A stretch of 64,000 bases of DNA from Vigna angularis (lineage: Eukaryota > Streptophyta > Magnoliopsida > Fabales > Fabaceae). The stretch covers positions 4,274,501 to 4,338,500 of the forward strand of contig NC_068973.1 in assembly GCF_016808095.1 (NCBI RefSeq), read 5' to 3'. Below are positions 25,621 through 37,300 of the stretch, one piece after another (position 1 is the stretch's first letter; each line of letters starts with the position of its first letter). The position numbers and the translations under genes were made by a program. Under the pieces are notes generated by a model, which had not been told where the DNA came from, did no database searches, and saw only the letters and a list, made by a program, of their open reading frames with translations.

Positions 25621-27882
25621 TTTTTTAGAATAACCTAAATTTTTTATTTGGTGGTACCTAAGACTCATCCAATTGATGAAAGTGGTATCCTTAACAATAT
25701 AATTGATCTAAAAACTTGTTTATGACCACAATTGAATTTTTCTCTTTTGGTAAAGAGTTAGGTACACCACATCAATTCATCATTCTAAAAATCCATATAC
25801 TAGATTTTTCGCATTTCAAATCAAATTTTTGACAAGAGATCAACTAAGTCCTAATTGACCCAAAAATAGTTCTTAAAGTTTGAGATCTTTTCCAAAACCA
25901 TTCCTTTAGAATTTGATTTGCCAAAACCCCCTATTTTGTGCTCAAAAACTCATTGTTTTACTAACTTATTTCCAATCAAAGTTTCATGACAATTCATCAA
26001 CTTAGAATAACCAATCTAACATTCTTAAATTTATCAAGAATCAATTTTCACATTAGCACACCAACTACACATAAACATTCATAAGTTTCAGTTCGACATA
26101 CCACTTTTACAAGCAACTCAACATATCAAATTTCATAATTCAATTAAATTTCACAAATCAACACCACCATACAATCATACAAACATAAAAAGAGAAACAT
26201 GTTATTAATAAAAAATCAAATAAACTAGCTTCCCTTACTTGTTTGGCATTTGATCGGTACTATCGGCTCTAAAACCTCTCCCACAACTTCCAAATCTTTA
26301 TTTGCTCCTACAAATCACAACAACTTGATGAGAACATATCCTCAGTACCACTAATCAACAGAAAGTCTTAGAGAAGACTCAGATCTCATATTAACAAAGA
26401 AACCACCTAATTTAAAAAAAAAATGGTAGAAATCAGCTTACTCTTTAACTGAAATTGATTGACTAAGACTGAAAATTTCGGCTCAAGAATTTCTTAGGTG
26501 GCCTCTGATCTTCATATGAGTAGGGGATTAAAATTTTTAAAAAGAAGATAGAAAAAACTTACGGAAAAAAGGTTTAGAAAAATAAAACATTTTAAATAGT
26601 GAAATTAGAAATTTTTATTTATACTTTTGATATTTTTAAATTAAAATAATGAAGTATCATCATTTAAAATATTCTACCACATCTAATACTTTATTTTGAA
26701 GATCTTACCATTTTCATTTATTTATTTTTAAAATAATTAAATTTAAAAAAAAAACTGTCAAAATTAAAAAAAATCAGTTAAAAAGTAAAATTGAAAAAAA
26801 AATATGGATTTAAAAAAAATATCTATCTTTATATATAATAGTATAGAAGTATAGAATATAGTAATTATCTGTTTCCACTACAAATCATAACACCACTTTT
26901 ATTGAATTATATGATCTTTTTGAAAAGGCAATTACACATAGATTTCATTCGTAAAAGAAGCCTAATTTGGAGGGAAAGTTGTGAAGAAAAATGAAGGTGA
27001 AATTTGTTTGGAAAGTAGAAAATGCAGTGGGGTGATATTGAAGGATGGAAGAGTTGCATAATTGTCACATGAAGGTGTTGAAGCATTGGCCCTACAAAGC
27101 CATGTGCAATGCAGAAACAATTAATTGCATGAAGCTAATGAAACTGTACTACAATGTCAGCAATCTGTAGGTTAAATCAAGGTTTGAATTTCAGAAACAT
27201 GGTTGCTTAGATTCACACCCTATGCTTATAGTTTTAGTCCTTATTTCTTAGGCTTCAAGGGATGTTAGACCTTCCTTCTACCCTTGTCTAACAATCAACA
27301 AACAACCCATTCTCATTTCTTCTTACAATTTAGGGCTAAGGCCAAAATAACCCTTTTGCTGTCAAAACACTCATCAGCTTCTTCCCAACATCACACATTC
27401 ATGTTTTTTTTTCATACAAAAGTCTTTCAACCTATTTTTATTTAAAAGTTCAGCTCAAGATTAGGTTAAATATATTTCTCTCTTTTAACTCCTTGAGTTG
27501 TTTTTAAGAATAAACTATATTAAGAATTTCACATTCTAAATGGCAATACATTAAATACGATGATGATTGACTTAAATAATGTTGAACCTTTTTTGTTATT
27601 GGAACATATAATTTCGTTAATTTTATTCTAATGATATAAAATAGTATTATCTTTTACATTGGTTTAGTCCTTTAAATATAAATTACTACCCATTTTTGTT
27701 TCTAATGATGCAAAATATTATTAAATAAGTCCTACAGGAGTCCAATTCTTCTAATTTTGAAGGATGGTTTGGTTGCATTGAGTTGGGATGAAGGAAAAAA
27801 AGTATAACAGTATTACTCCGTTGAAAATAAGATAAAGTTTTGTAAGATTTTATATTTTTCCTTTATACTTATATTATAACAA
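25621..27882. other. intergenic, no gene seen
   Basis: No protein gene is supported. The part to about 26550 follows directly on the palindromic array and may be more of the same retroelement remnant. 26990-27340 is less AT-rich and unexplained. Confidence 0.35.
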
Positions 27883-28850
27883 ATCTAAGATTCTTTTGAG
27901 AAAAAAGTTTTTGTCACCTCTCGTCATTGCTGATGGCGGCACTGTCTAACATCACTATTGGTAGTGTCGTTGTCTACCATTATTACTATCAAGGTTCTAG
28001 TTTCCACCAACAATACCCATGGTTTTGATTACCTTGGCCAAGCGACTACCATGTCATCAGACGCCTTAATCAGAGCTCTTATGCACTCTCAACGCCTAAA
28101 GTTGTGGATATGCTCCCTTTTACATCGTGCATGGTGGCACGTCTCGCAGCGATTAAGAGTGTCGATGTCGCTCTTTTTCCACTTTCAGGTTCATCGTGCA
28201 TGCTCGTCTCTTCTCAGAAAGCTATTCAAAGCATCGAGATTGTTTTTTTCTTTTTCAGGTGTCTTGATTGGAGAATCTTGAATTTTTATGGTTTCTCTCC
28301 TGTTCATCCATGGTTTCTTTCGCTGTTATCTCTTTTAACTTCCCTTCTGTCACAATTGTGTTTGACCCGTCCATATATGTTTTTTCTTCTTGGAAAACAT
28401 GACTTTTGTCAGTTTATTTATAGTCGTGGTTACTCTTCAACAACGACCTCTTTATCTAACGGATGTCAACAATGCAATCCTTAACGGCGATTTGCAAGAA
28501 GAGATTTACATGGAACAACCTCTCAAATTTATTGCTTAGGGAGAGTCTTTTGGGTTGGTATTTCGTTTTATATGTCGTCTTCGCAAATCATTAACAATTT
28601 GGTGTCACTCGATTGTAGAAATAGATGTTTTCACTAAGTCTATTGATTATATTAGTATCAAGCTTAGTACATACCATTATAATGAGGGAAGTGTAAGATA
28701 TAATATGTTTATTTTATCTTTAGTTAGTTTGTTATTATGTTTTATTTATATTCTGGGCTTAACCTAGATTTCTTCTATTATAAATAAAGGACCCTATGTG
28801 TATATTCAACACAAGGGAGATTGATTATATACATAGTTTTCATTATATTC
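27883..28850 (+). mobile_element. defective Ty1-copia-like fragment, left copy
   Basis: Near 28465-28520 the plus strand translates to VNNAILNGDLQEEIYMEQPL, matching the copia reverse-transcriptase block that usually reads LDVKNAFLHGDLxEEVYMxQPPG. Flanking frames are interrupted. The interior upstream (27915-28460) aligns, in reverse complement, with 29040-29650. 28691-28850 looks like an LTR. The short open frames here (for example 28104-28484) are not genes. Gag, protease, integrase and most of reverse transcriptase are absent or unrecognisable. Confidence 0.6.
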
Positions 28851-29880
28851 AACTAAGCCCAAAATATAAATAAGAAAAAATAACAAACTAACTAAAGATA
28901 AAAAATAAAGATAATATATGTACCAAGTTTGTTACTATTATAATTCACAAAGACTCCCTTGAAAACCAAATATGGGAGCTTGCTCCATATAAATTTCTTC
29001 TAACAAATTGTCATTGAGGAATGCATTGTTGACATCTAGTAGATAAAGAGGTCATTGTTGAACAGCCACCACGACTATAAATAAACTAAAAAAAACATCT
29101 TTGCCACGGGAGAAAAAACATACATGAACGGGTCAAACGCAATAATGACAAAAGGGAGGTTATAAGAGACAATAGCAAAAGAAGCCATGGATAAACAGGA
29201 GAGAAACCTTAAAAATCATAGATTTTCCAATCAAGGCACCTAAAAAAACGAAAAAGAAAAAGCAACGTCGACGCTCCGAATAGTTGCCTAAGATAATACA
29301 AGAAGTGTGATCACGCACGACGAACGTAGACAGAAAAAAAAACGGCATCGACGGTCTGAATCATTGCCTAATAGGAGACGAGACATGTCACCACGCACGA
29401 CGAAAAAGAAAGCATACCCACAACTTTAAAAGGCGTTGGGACTGCGTAAGAGCTCTGATGAAGGCGTTGTTGATGACACGGTGGTCACCTGGCCAAGACA
29501 ATCAAAACTGTGTGATTGTCGATCGAAACTGAAACTCTAGTAATGGCAGTGGTAGACGACGATAATAGACAATGACACCGCTGATAGCGGTAAATGGTGT
29601 TGTCGTCGACAGCAATGAATGTAGTGACAGAGACAACAACGTTTTTCTCAAAAGATTCTAACTATAAATATCATGTTAAATATAATGAAAACTATCTATA
29701 AAATTAATCTTTCTTGTGTTAAATATACACATTGGATCCTCTATTTATAATAGAAAAAAATATGAACTAAGACTAAAATACAAATAAGAAGTAATAACAA
29801 CTACTAAAAATAAAATAACAACTACCAAAAATAAAAGTTAAAGAAAAGATAAAGATAATATATAATATTGTATATAATAT
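28851..29880 (-). mobile_element. defective Ty1-copia-like fragment, right copy, inverted
   Basis: The minus strand near 28985-29040 translates to LDVNNAFLNDNLLEEIYMEQ, the same reverse-transcriptase motif as the left copy. The neighbouring interior is homologous to the left copy in inverse orientation. 28851-28925 mirrors part of the adjacent LTR (GGGCTTA near 28756 against TAAGCCC near 28856), giving a palindromic junction at about 28850. A fuller LTR lies at about 29650-29880. Confidence 0.55.
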
Positions 29881-30850
29881 TAACTTAAGAATTTATATAT
29901 AAAGTTGATTTTATAGTTATCTTGTTAATTGTTTTATTTTATTGATTATATAATAATTCATTTATAAAATTAATACTATTTAAATGAGATGTTAAAAAGT
30001 ACACCAATATGGCATAACTTAATTTTGATCAGTTATTTAATTACAAACAACTATATAATAGTGAGCTTGTTTATTTTACCTTATTTATAACAGTAGATTG
30101 ACTTTTCTTAATTATTTTATAAATCATGTCAGCAATAATGCGTTACTAATGACAATAATTTCTTCCGTCAGATTTATAATAAAATTAAGCTCGGCATTGA
30201 AACAGCTTAGAAAACAATTCTTGTTCATATAATCCTAAAGTGTCCTAAAGTTCTTAATCTATTGAAAATTTAATAAATTAATTTATAATAAATAAGAACT
30301 GGTTGTTTTATGACTCTTTGGTTTGTCAACTTTTATATTTTTCTGATATAAAAAGAACTTTCAGATTTTAATGAAAAAACTTAGTCTTGAATTTTCTATT
30401 GAAAATATTAAATTGGTTCTTGAAAATTTGAAACATAAAAATTGTTTATATTTATATTTTATAATTATTTTGCTTTCAATTTTTTTGGTTAAAAATCTTT
30501 ATTCCACAAAGATTTTATTTCTGTAAAATGAAAAGGGAAGAGATGCAGTATTTAATATTCCCGAAGTAGTTAGACGTTATATAACTATCAGAATAGCTTC
30601 AAAAATTTAAAGGATAACCAGTTATATTAAAAATAGCTTTAACATATATACAATTTATAACTATCTAATTTCAATGTATTAAATAATATAAGTATTCTTT
30701 AAAATATTAGAAAAGCCAAATCCTTAAATTAATAGGAACAATGATTACTTTTAAAATTTTCTACGAGGAAATAAATTAGATGACATTAAAAATATAAATA
30801 TATATAAATATAAATATAAACATATATATATAAATATAAATATAAATATA

Positions 30851-30920
<70 letters not shown>

Positions 30921-31330
30921 GGAACTTCTCACTCAAAACCTTGTCCCATTACACCAAACATTGGAAGAGATGATGCGCAATTACGTGGAGTTTCTTGCAT
31001 CAACAATTTCATAATGGAAATCTGATCTGAAAAATGGATTAAAATATATATCAAAATAAAAACAGATTTTAAAAAATGAATCTTTAATGGATCAAAACAG
31101 ACCAAAATTAGAGCAGTTTGATACAACCAGATTTTTTGCCCACCCGTAATTCTGGCATCTGGGTTGAATTGAACGATAGAAATTTGGGCAACAGAAATGA
31201 ACAGAACCGTAGACCTTCATACTATCTCAGGTCTCTTGGAAACCCCATTGTTTTGACACAATGACCGGATCCTTTGGATCCATCCATATCATTTGTCACC
31301 TTGTTTTGTTAAAACTTGTATCAGCCACTC
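29881..31330. other. intergenic with AT microsatellite
   Basis: No gene is seen upstream of the helicase 3' end. An AT/ATAA-rich microsatellite fills about 30790-30918 and produces an Ile/Tyr-repeat open frame that is not a protein gene. 31127-31330 probably includes the helicase 3' untranslated region. Confidence 0.5.
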
Positions 31331-34300
31331 TCATGGTCTGCGTTCTGTCACACTCCCAACTTTTCTCTTTTTTGACACCCCAGTTTTCCTCTCAAATCTC
31401 TTTCTCTTCTTAGCTTGCTTTTGGAATGACTGTCCAACTAAAGAAGGTTGCTGTTTCAATGCAAAGCTTTTTGCTACGTGCCCCAAGTGAAGTTTCTTGA
31501 TCATAAATATTCTTTTCAACTCACCACGATGTGCTGTGTATGCACGAACCCAAGAGCAAAATGCTTTCTTAGCAAGTTTATCTACCTCGGCCTGAAAAGG
31601 ACAAGGCAAAAAATGGTTTACGAATACACAGAAGCATCAAAGAATCCCTTTCATGTAAGATTTTAGCTAAATCTTACGGAATATAACAGCTACCAAAATT
31701 GAAGACTTGAGGGGGATAAATATTATTATTCTCGTTACATCTTTGATTTAGTGCATGCTTGACTAATAATTTAGCACAAGGATTATCGCACATAAGAGAA
31801 CCATTATTCCATTCCTTATTTTTATATTATAAACATTCCGTAAGCTTTAATTAAATAGGAGGTAATCCTTGACTTCCAACAAGACTATAACTTTCTATGC
31901 TCAATTTTTTCTAAATTTTAAAGATAACAAACTTGGGGGCAATTGTCTCTTTAATATATTTGGAAGTGTAACTCCTGGGTAAGGAATGGGAATCGACAAA
32001 CAGAGGGAAGGTCAAATCCACAAGCTTGTTGGCTACTTCGCTCTTGTTTTCCAAGAATCAAGGGTAAACGAATCATTCACAATGCAAAAACATAAAACCA
32101 AGAGATATATGTAAAAACCGCAAGTAGCATGTAACATAACTCAAATAATCAAATCCAAAAAGCTTTTTTCACACCATGTACAATTAAAACTGCTCATAAA
32201 TTTAGTTATCAGTATTATGTACAACAATAACCAAGTCTTAACCAACTAGTTGGAGTTGGCTATACGGACTGAAGCCATTAAGCTCAATTTTTCTTTTTTT
32301 TGAAACCACTAGTGCCAGTCCAGTGGTGGGGGGCCTTGGGTAATACCGTGCATGAGATTACAGGTTCTAACCTCAATGCATTGACCTCGCCCCTTTTAAT
32401 CGGATGATCCTCTATTTGATCCAACTTACTGCAGGAGTCTTTATTGTTCTACTTATAGTAAGATGGGGAATAAAGAGGTAAAAAAACCTTAATTGGAATA
32501 TTTGAGGAAAAGGGGGAGAACTCTCAAATCTATAGCATCTTCCCACCCTTGAATTTTGGGGTTAATTTTAACAGGAAGATTTAAAAAGGTTAAAAAAATT
32601 CCCTTTATTTCCGCCCTCAGCATCCAGCACAACCCCCCCTCCTGCACTTGAGGGCCTAATTTTCCAAACAAATCTATACGGCATTTTATTTTTATCGTCA
32701 GTAGTTTGTAAGTTCTATAGCTTAGTAGAAAACTAAACCACCATGAAATGTTTTGTTTTCCAAGTTAAGGATTACAAAGTTAAGACTAGATTAAATAAGG
32801 ACACAACAAGGTGCAGATTTCAATGAGATCAGCAATGAAATTCACCTTCGACATGATGAAAGCTTCAAGTGCCTTCTGGAGACAAAGGACCCAGGGATGT
32901 GAATCTAAGAACACTGATTTCTTTGTGTAGTTCTTTTGTCCATATAGTGGAAAACTATCCAACACTTTGAGGATAGGATACTCTGTGAGTGAGACACCAT
33001 GTTTTTCCAAGTCCTGTAAATAGTCTATCTCAACTGGTTGCAGAAATAGCAACGACTCTCCTTTTTCACCCAGTCGGGCAGTTCTACCAACCCTGCATTA
33101 GGAATTCATGACAAATCAGAAATAAGATATAGCATTTCAATTATAAAGAAAGATTGCAAATAATCATAATGGAATAACTGGGAAGATGCTCTATTTGCTC
33201 ATGATTGGACATGTAAAACCCAAAACATAATTTTATGCTTTGGGGAAAAAAACCTTTAAATTTTGTTATAAAACAATTGTGGCATAAAGCAAGTGAAAAC
33301 CATGCTTAAAAGCATTACAAGAAGCATTTTACATTTTCAATTTTATATTGGTCCTTGCTAGCTTATTTTTCGTCAATGTTTTAATACAATAATAATTATA
33401 GTTTGAGTGCCTATTACGCTTAAGAGGCTGAGGCATTATAACACCCTAAAAAAATTATGAACCAAGGTATTAGAATGACATCAGGAAAACAAACGATGGA
33501 AGAGTTCTAAAATTATTTTTTTACATTAATGAATCGTATAATTCAACTTGGTTTCATATTATTTTATGTTGTTGATCTCCAAGCCATAAAATTTATCGGC
33601 TTTGATGTGTAATTTTCAGGTTAAACGATGTATGAACGTTTAGACAATTACCCCTCATCAATTAAAAGAAAATTTTCAATGTTTATATTTGCTAATACTC
33701 TTTTTATGCAACTCAAACTACTTGTTGAGCTTTATAGCACCATTTTTCCCTATTATTGCTCGTATTTGTTAATACAATCTCAAAAAACATACAGGTCATA
33801 TAAACAGGTTAAAGCATGTTAATGAATATAACACAATATGAACACCTCCCCCTTCCCGCAAATAAATCAAACAAAAATAACTCAAACGTGAAAATTGGCA
33901 GATACCTATGAACATATTCCGTAGCTTCTCCAGGAGAATCATATTGTATGATGCATCTAACCTTTGGAAAATCCAGGCCTCTAGCAGAAACATCACTAGA
34001 CAAAAGCAAAGCAGATTTCTCAGTTTTAAAGGTCTGAAAACTGGTTCTCCGGTCCTCCTGCACCATATTACCATGTAACCGAAAAATTTTGCATCCAAGA
34101 AACTTCTGTCGGGTCCCTTCTGCTTGTGAATAGGATGAAAATTGAAATTCACTCAACAGTGAATAGTGAAAATCTACTGCATCGCATGTTGAAAAGAATA
34201 CAACAACCTGTCGAATCATAATGTCACTTACTATGTATAAAATTTTGAATTTGTAAGAACTTTCATAAGTGGAAAGACAGATGCAGATTCATTCATGATG

Positions 34301-37300
34301 AATATAAGTTCCAGTCCCATAACCCAAAATAACATGGATTCTGGTAAATTTCTTAATGACATATTGCCATATAGATGAGATATTTTTGTTCTTGCTCTTT
34401 ATGTGCATTTTTATTACAGCATTAGACCAAAATATTATTCAAAGTTCATGCCATCATATACCTATTTACAAACAATAATTAACCATTCAAAATTTACTAA
34501 ATAAGAAACCATCTCAGAAATAGATTCAAGGAATAAAGACAACAAAAAAGGGGTGGAGATTAAAGTGAAGCTTTACCTTTTGCGAAGGTTCCCTTTCAAA
34601 GAGATGCTTTATAATTGAAAGAAGTACAGGTAGTCGTGAACCGCAAGGCACTGCATAGTAATCCAACTAGAAATTCAAGATCTTAAAATAGCATCTAAAA
34701 TTAGAAAGCTTACTGAAGAAATTTCTAATTTATCACATACCTTTCATGTATCTCTGAATCAACTGTACAGGAACTTTGTAATCTCCAACTGTTGGCATTT
34801 TACTGGAATACTGGTCTTCATTATCTCCATCAGATTCTGAATGGTCATTGCTTACAGCTGTTGAAATTTGTGCTATTTTCTTATCATCAAGACCAACCAT
34901 CACTGGATTGTCTAGACTAATTTTAGCAAGGTGGTTCACTTTCTCGTTTAAGGTGGCAGATAAAAGCAAATTCTGTCTTTGAATTTTAGAGTTTCTTGTA
35001 ACTGTATTCTTTGGGTCATCATGCATTGTTTTCCTTGAACCTAAAAGATCTAGTATTTCCTCTATATCTTTTCCAAATCCTAATTCCAAAATCCTGGAAA
35101 AAAAATATGATACATTAATTCATTAGTGAAACAATATAAAACAATGAAAACAATCCATCCAGAAATAAGTATCATATTGACTTTTGTTATGATAATTGTT
35201 GTAACTAAATAATCACTTAGTAACAGAAAAAACGGATCACAGTTGTTTTCATTACTATGTATAAAAAGATTATTGAATAAGAAAGAAATAGACAATCGAA
35301 TTAGATTGTATTTTGTTTCGATCAATAATCTCAGAATGTTTCTGTAATATACATTCCTGTGTTTGAATTCTTCGAGTGTTTCCTACAATACGGGTTTTAT
35401 ACAACAAATATCATAACAACTTTGCAGTATGAAATATAAGTTGATTTATGTGATAGCAATACAATTGACGAAAACCATACCGATCAGCTTCATCAAAAAT
35501 TATCCAGCGCAGATTTAAGTGCAAGAATGATGTTGTGTTCTTCAAGTGATCTAGAAGACGCCCAGGAGTTGCTATAAGAATTGATATGCCTGAAAAGGAA
35601 ACAAAAAGGTTATAAATATGATCAAGTAAGTACTAAAAGTCTTACTTAAGTTTCAGATACAAGAAAGAACATGTTACGTACCTGAGTACGTAAACTAGCC
35701 AAATACAACCTTTCACTCTCTCTCACACGGAATAGAACAATAAACGAATAATATTTGATGAATGAATCTCTTTTATTGATGGTAATATCTGAATAAACAA
35801 GGATAAACAATAATTGGGAGCATAACCTCCTTCAATTACTTTGAGAGCATAACCTCCCTCACAAGACAATAATGTCTGTCACAAAACTCAATAATCAAAA
35901 GCCTGTCCTTTAACCCTGGACTCTAACCTTATTTATATTAATTAATTCCCGCTCATCTCTTATTAAATATTCCTCTAGAATATATCTGCATTTAATATAA
36001 ATATCCTTATATTTAATATTTAATATAAATATCCCTATATTTAATATAAATATCTCTCCGTATATTATTCTAGTATATATCCTTAATTATAAATATCTTA
36101 TATTGAATATTTCCCTAAATATATATTTATTTACTCTAATTAACTTATACTATATTTATTTACTCTAATTAACTTATACTAAATATTCTTTCTGCTCATA
36201 TACTTTCCAACCCTTATTATTACCCCTACCTTAGGTCGTAACATTACACCCCGCTGCAAAACAACCTTGTCCTCAAGGTTGGAAACAGGGAGCTGGACCT
36301 CATGGCTCCTCATCAATTCATGTCTGGAGGTTCGGGTGGTGGTAAAACCTTCTCTAATGTCTTCCATTCTTCATCCAGCATTCTGGTTACCACTTCTCCT
36401 AAATCATAAGCCCTGAGGGAATGGTTTTCAATGTCTTTCAGTACTTCACGTCGCGCTCTTCCTTCTGCCAGTGTACCAAACACTACAAGCCCCCTGTTCT
36501 TTTTGTCGGCCCATCTCTTCACAGACTCCATTGTTCTCTCCAGGGTATTGATTCTTCCATTTGCCCTTCCTTCCAAAGCCTTCATCCTTCCTTCCAATAC
36601 TAGACCGTTTGGTTCAGGTAGTTTTCTCACGCTCGGTTCTGGCCGTCTCCTCCCGTTTGGCTCGGTAAGTCCTCTCTCTATAGGTTCCGTCCGTTCTTTC
36701 ACATTCGGATCCAGCAGTCTGCTATCGTTCGGTTCTGGTTCGGATCCGTTAGTCCACTATCGTTTGGTTCCAGCAGTCCCTTCCCATTTGGAGCTTGGAC
36801 TTCATGGCGTATTCCACTCAACTCTGCCTTCAACCTCCTTAGGGAGAACTCCATGTTCTTTATTCTCTGCTCCATGCTCTCCAGTTTCCCTTCAACTGCA
36901 TTTATTCTTCCCTCCATGATGTCTTTCACTCGTCTCTATTAGGATCCGGCAGTTTCCTCCCTTGACGATCCGACAGTTTCCTCCCTTGACGATCCGGCAG
37001 TTTCCTCCCTTGACGATCCGGCAGGTCGGACCAATTGTTACGTACCTGAGTACGTAAACTAGCCAAATACAACCTTTCACTCTCTCTCACACGGAATAGA
37101 ACAATAAACGAATAATATTTGATGAATGAATCTCTTTTATTGATGGTAATATCTGAATAAACAAGGATAAACAATAATTGGGAGCATAACCTCCTTCAAT
37201 TACTTTGAGAGCATAACCTCCCTCACAAGACAATAATGTCTGTCACAAAACTCAATAATCAAAAGCCTGTCCTTTAACCCTGGACTCTAACCTTATTTAT

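Noticed and set aside
28104..28767. Open frames of 126 and 70 codons
   Set aside because: They lie in the defective copia pair, are out of frame with its reverse-transcriptase motif, and contain no domain.
30751..30936. Ile/Tyr-rich minus-strand frame
   Set aside because: It is the translation of an AT microsatellite.
32786..32845. Read-through extension of helicase exon 9
   Set aside because: A GT donor after AAG at 32846 joins the conserved C-terminal exon at 31591 in frame, so the extension is intronic.
36431..36919. 162-codon plus-strand frame, Ser/Phe/Leu-rich
   Set aside because: It is the shadow of the gag-like frames on the opposite strand of the LTR element.
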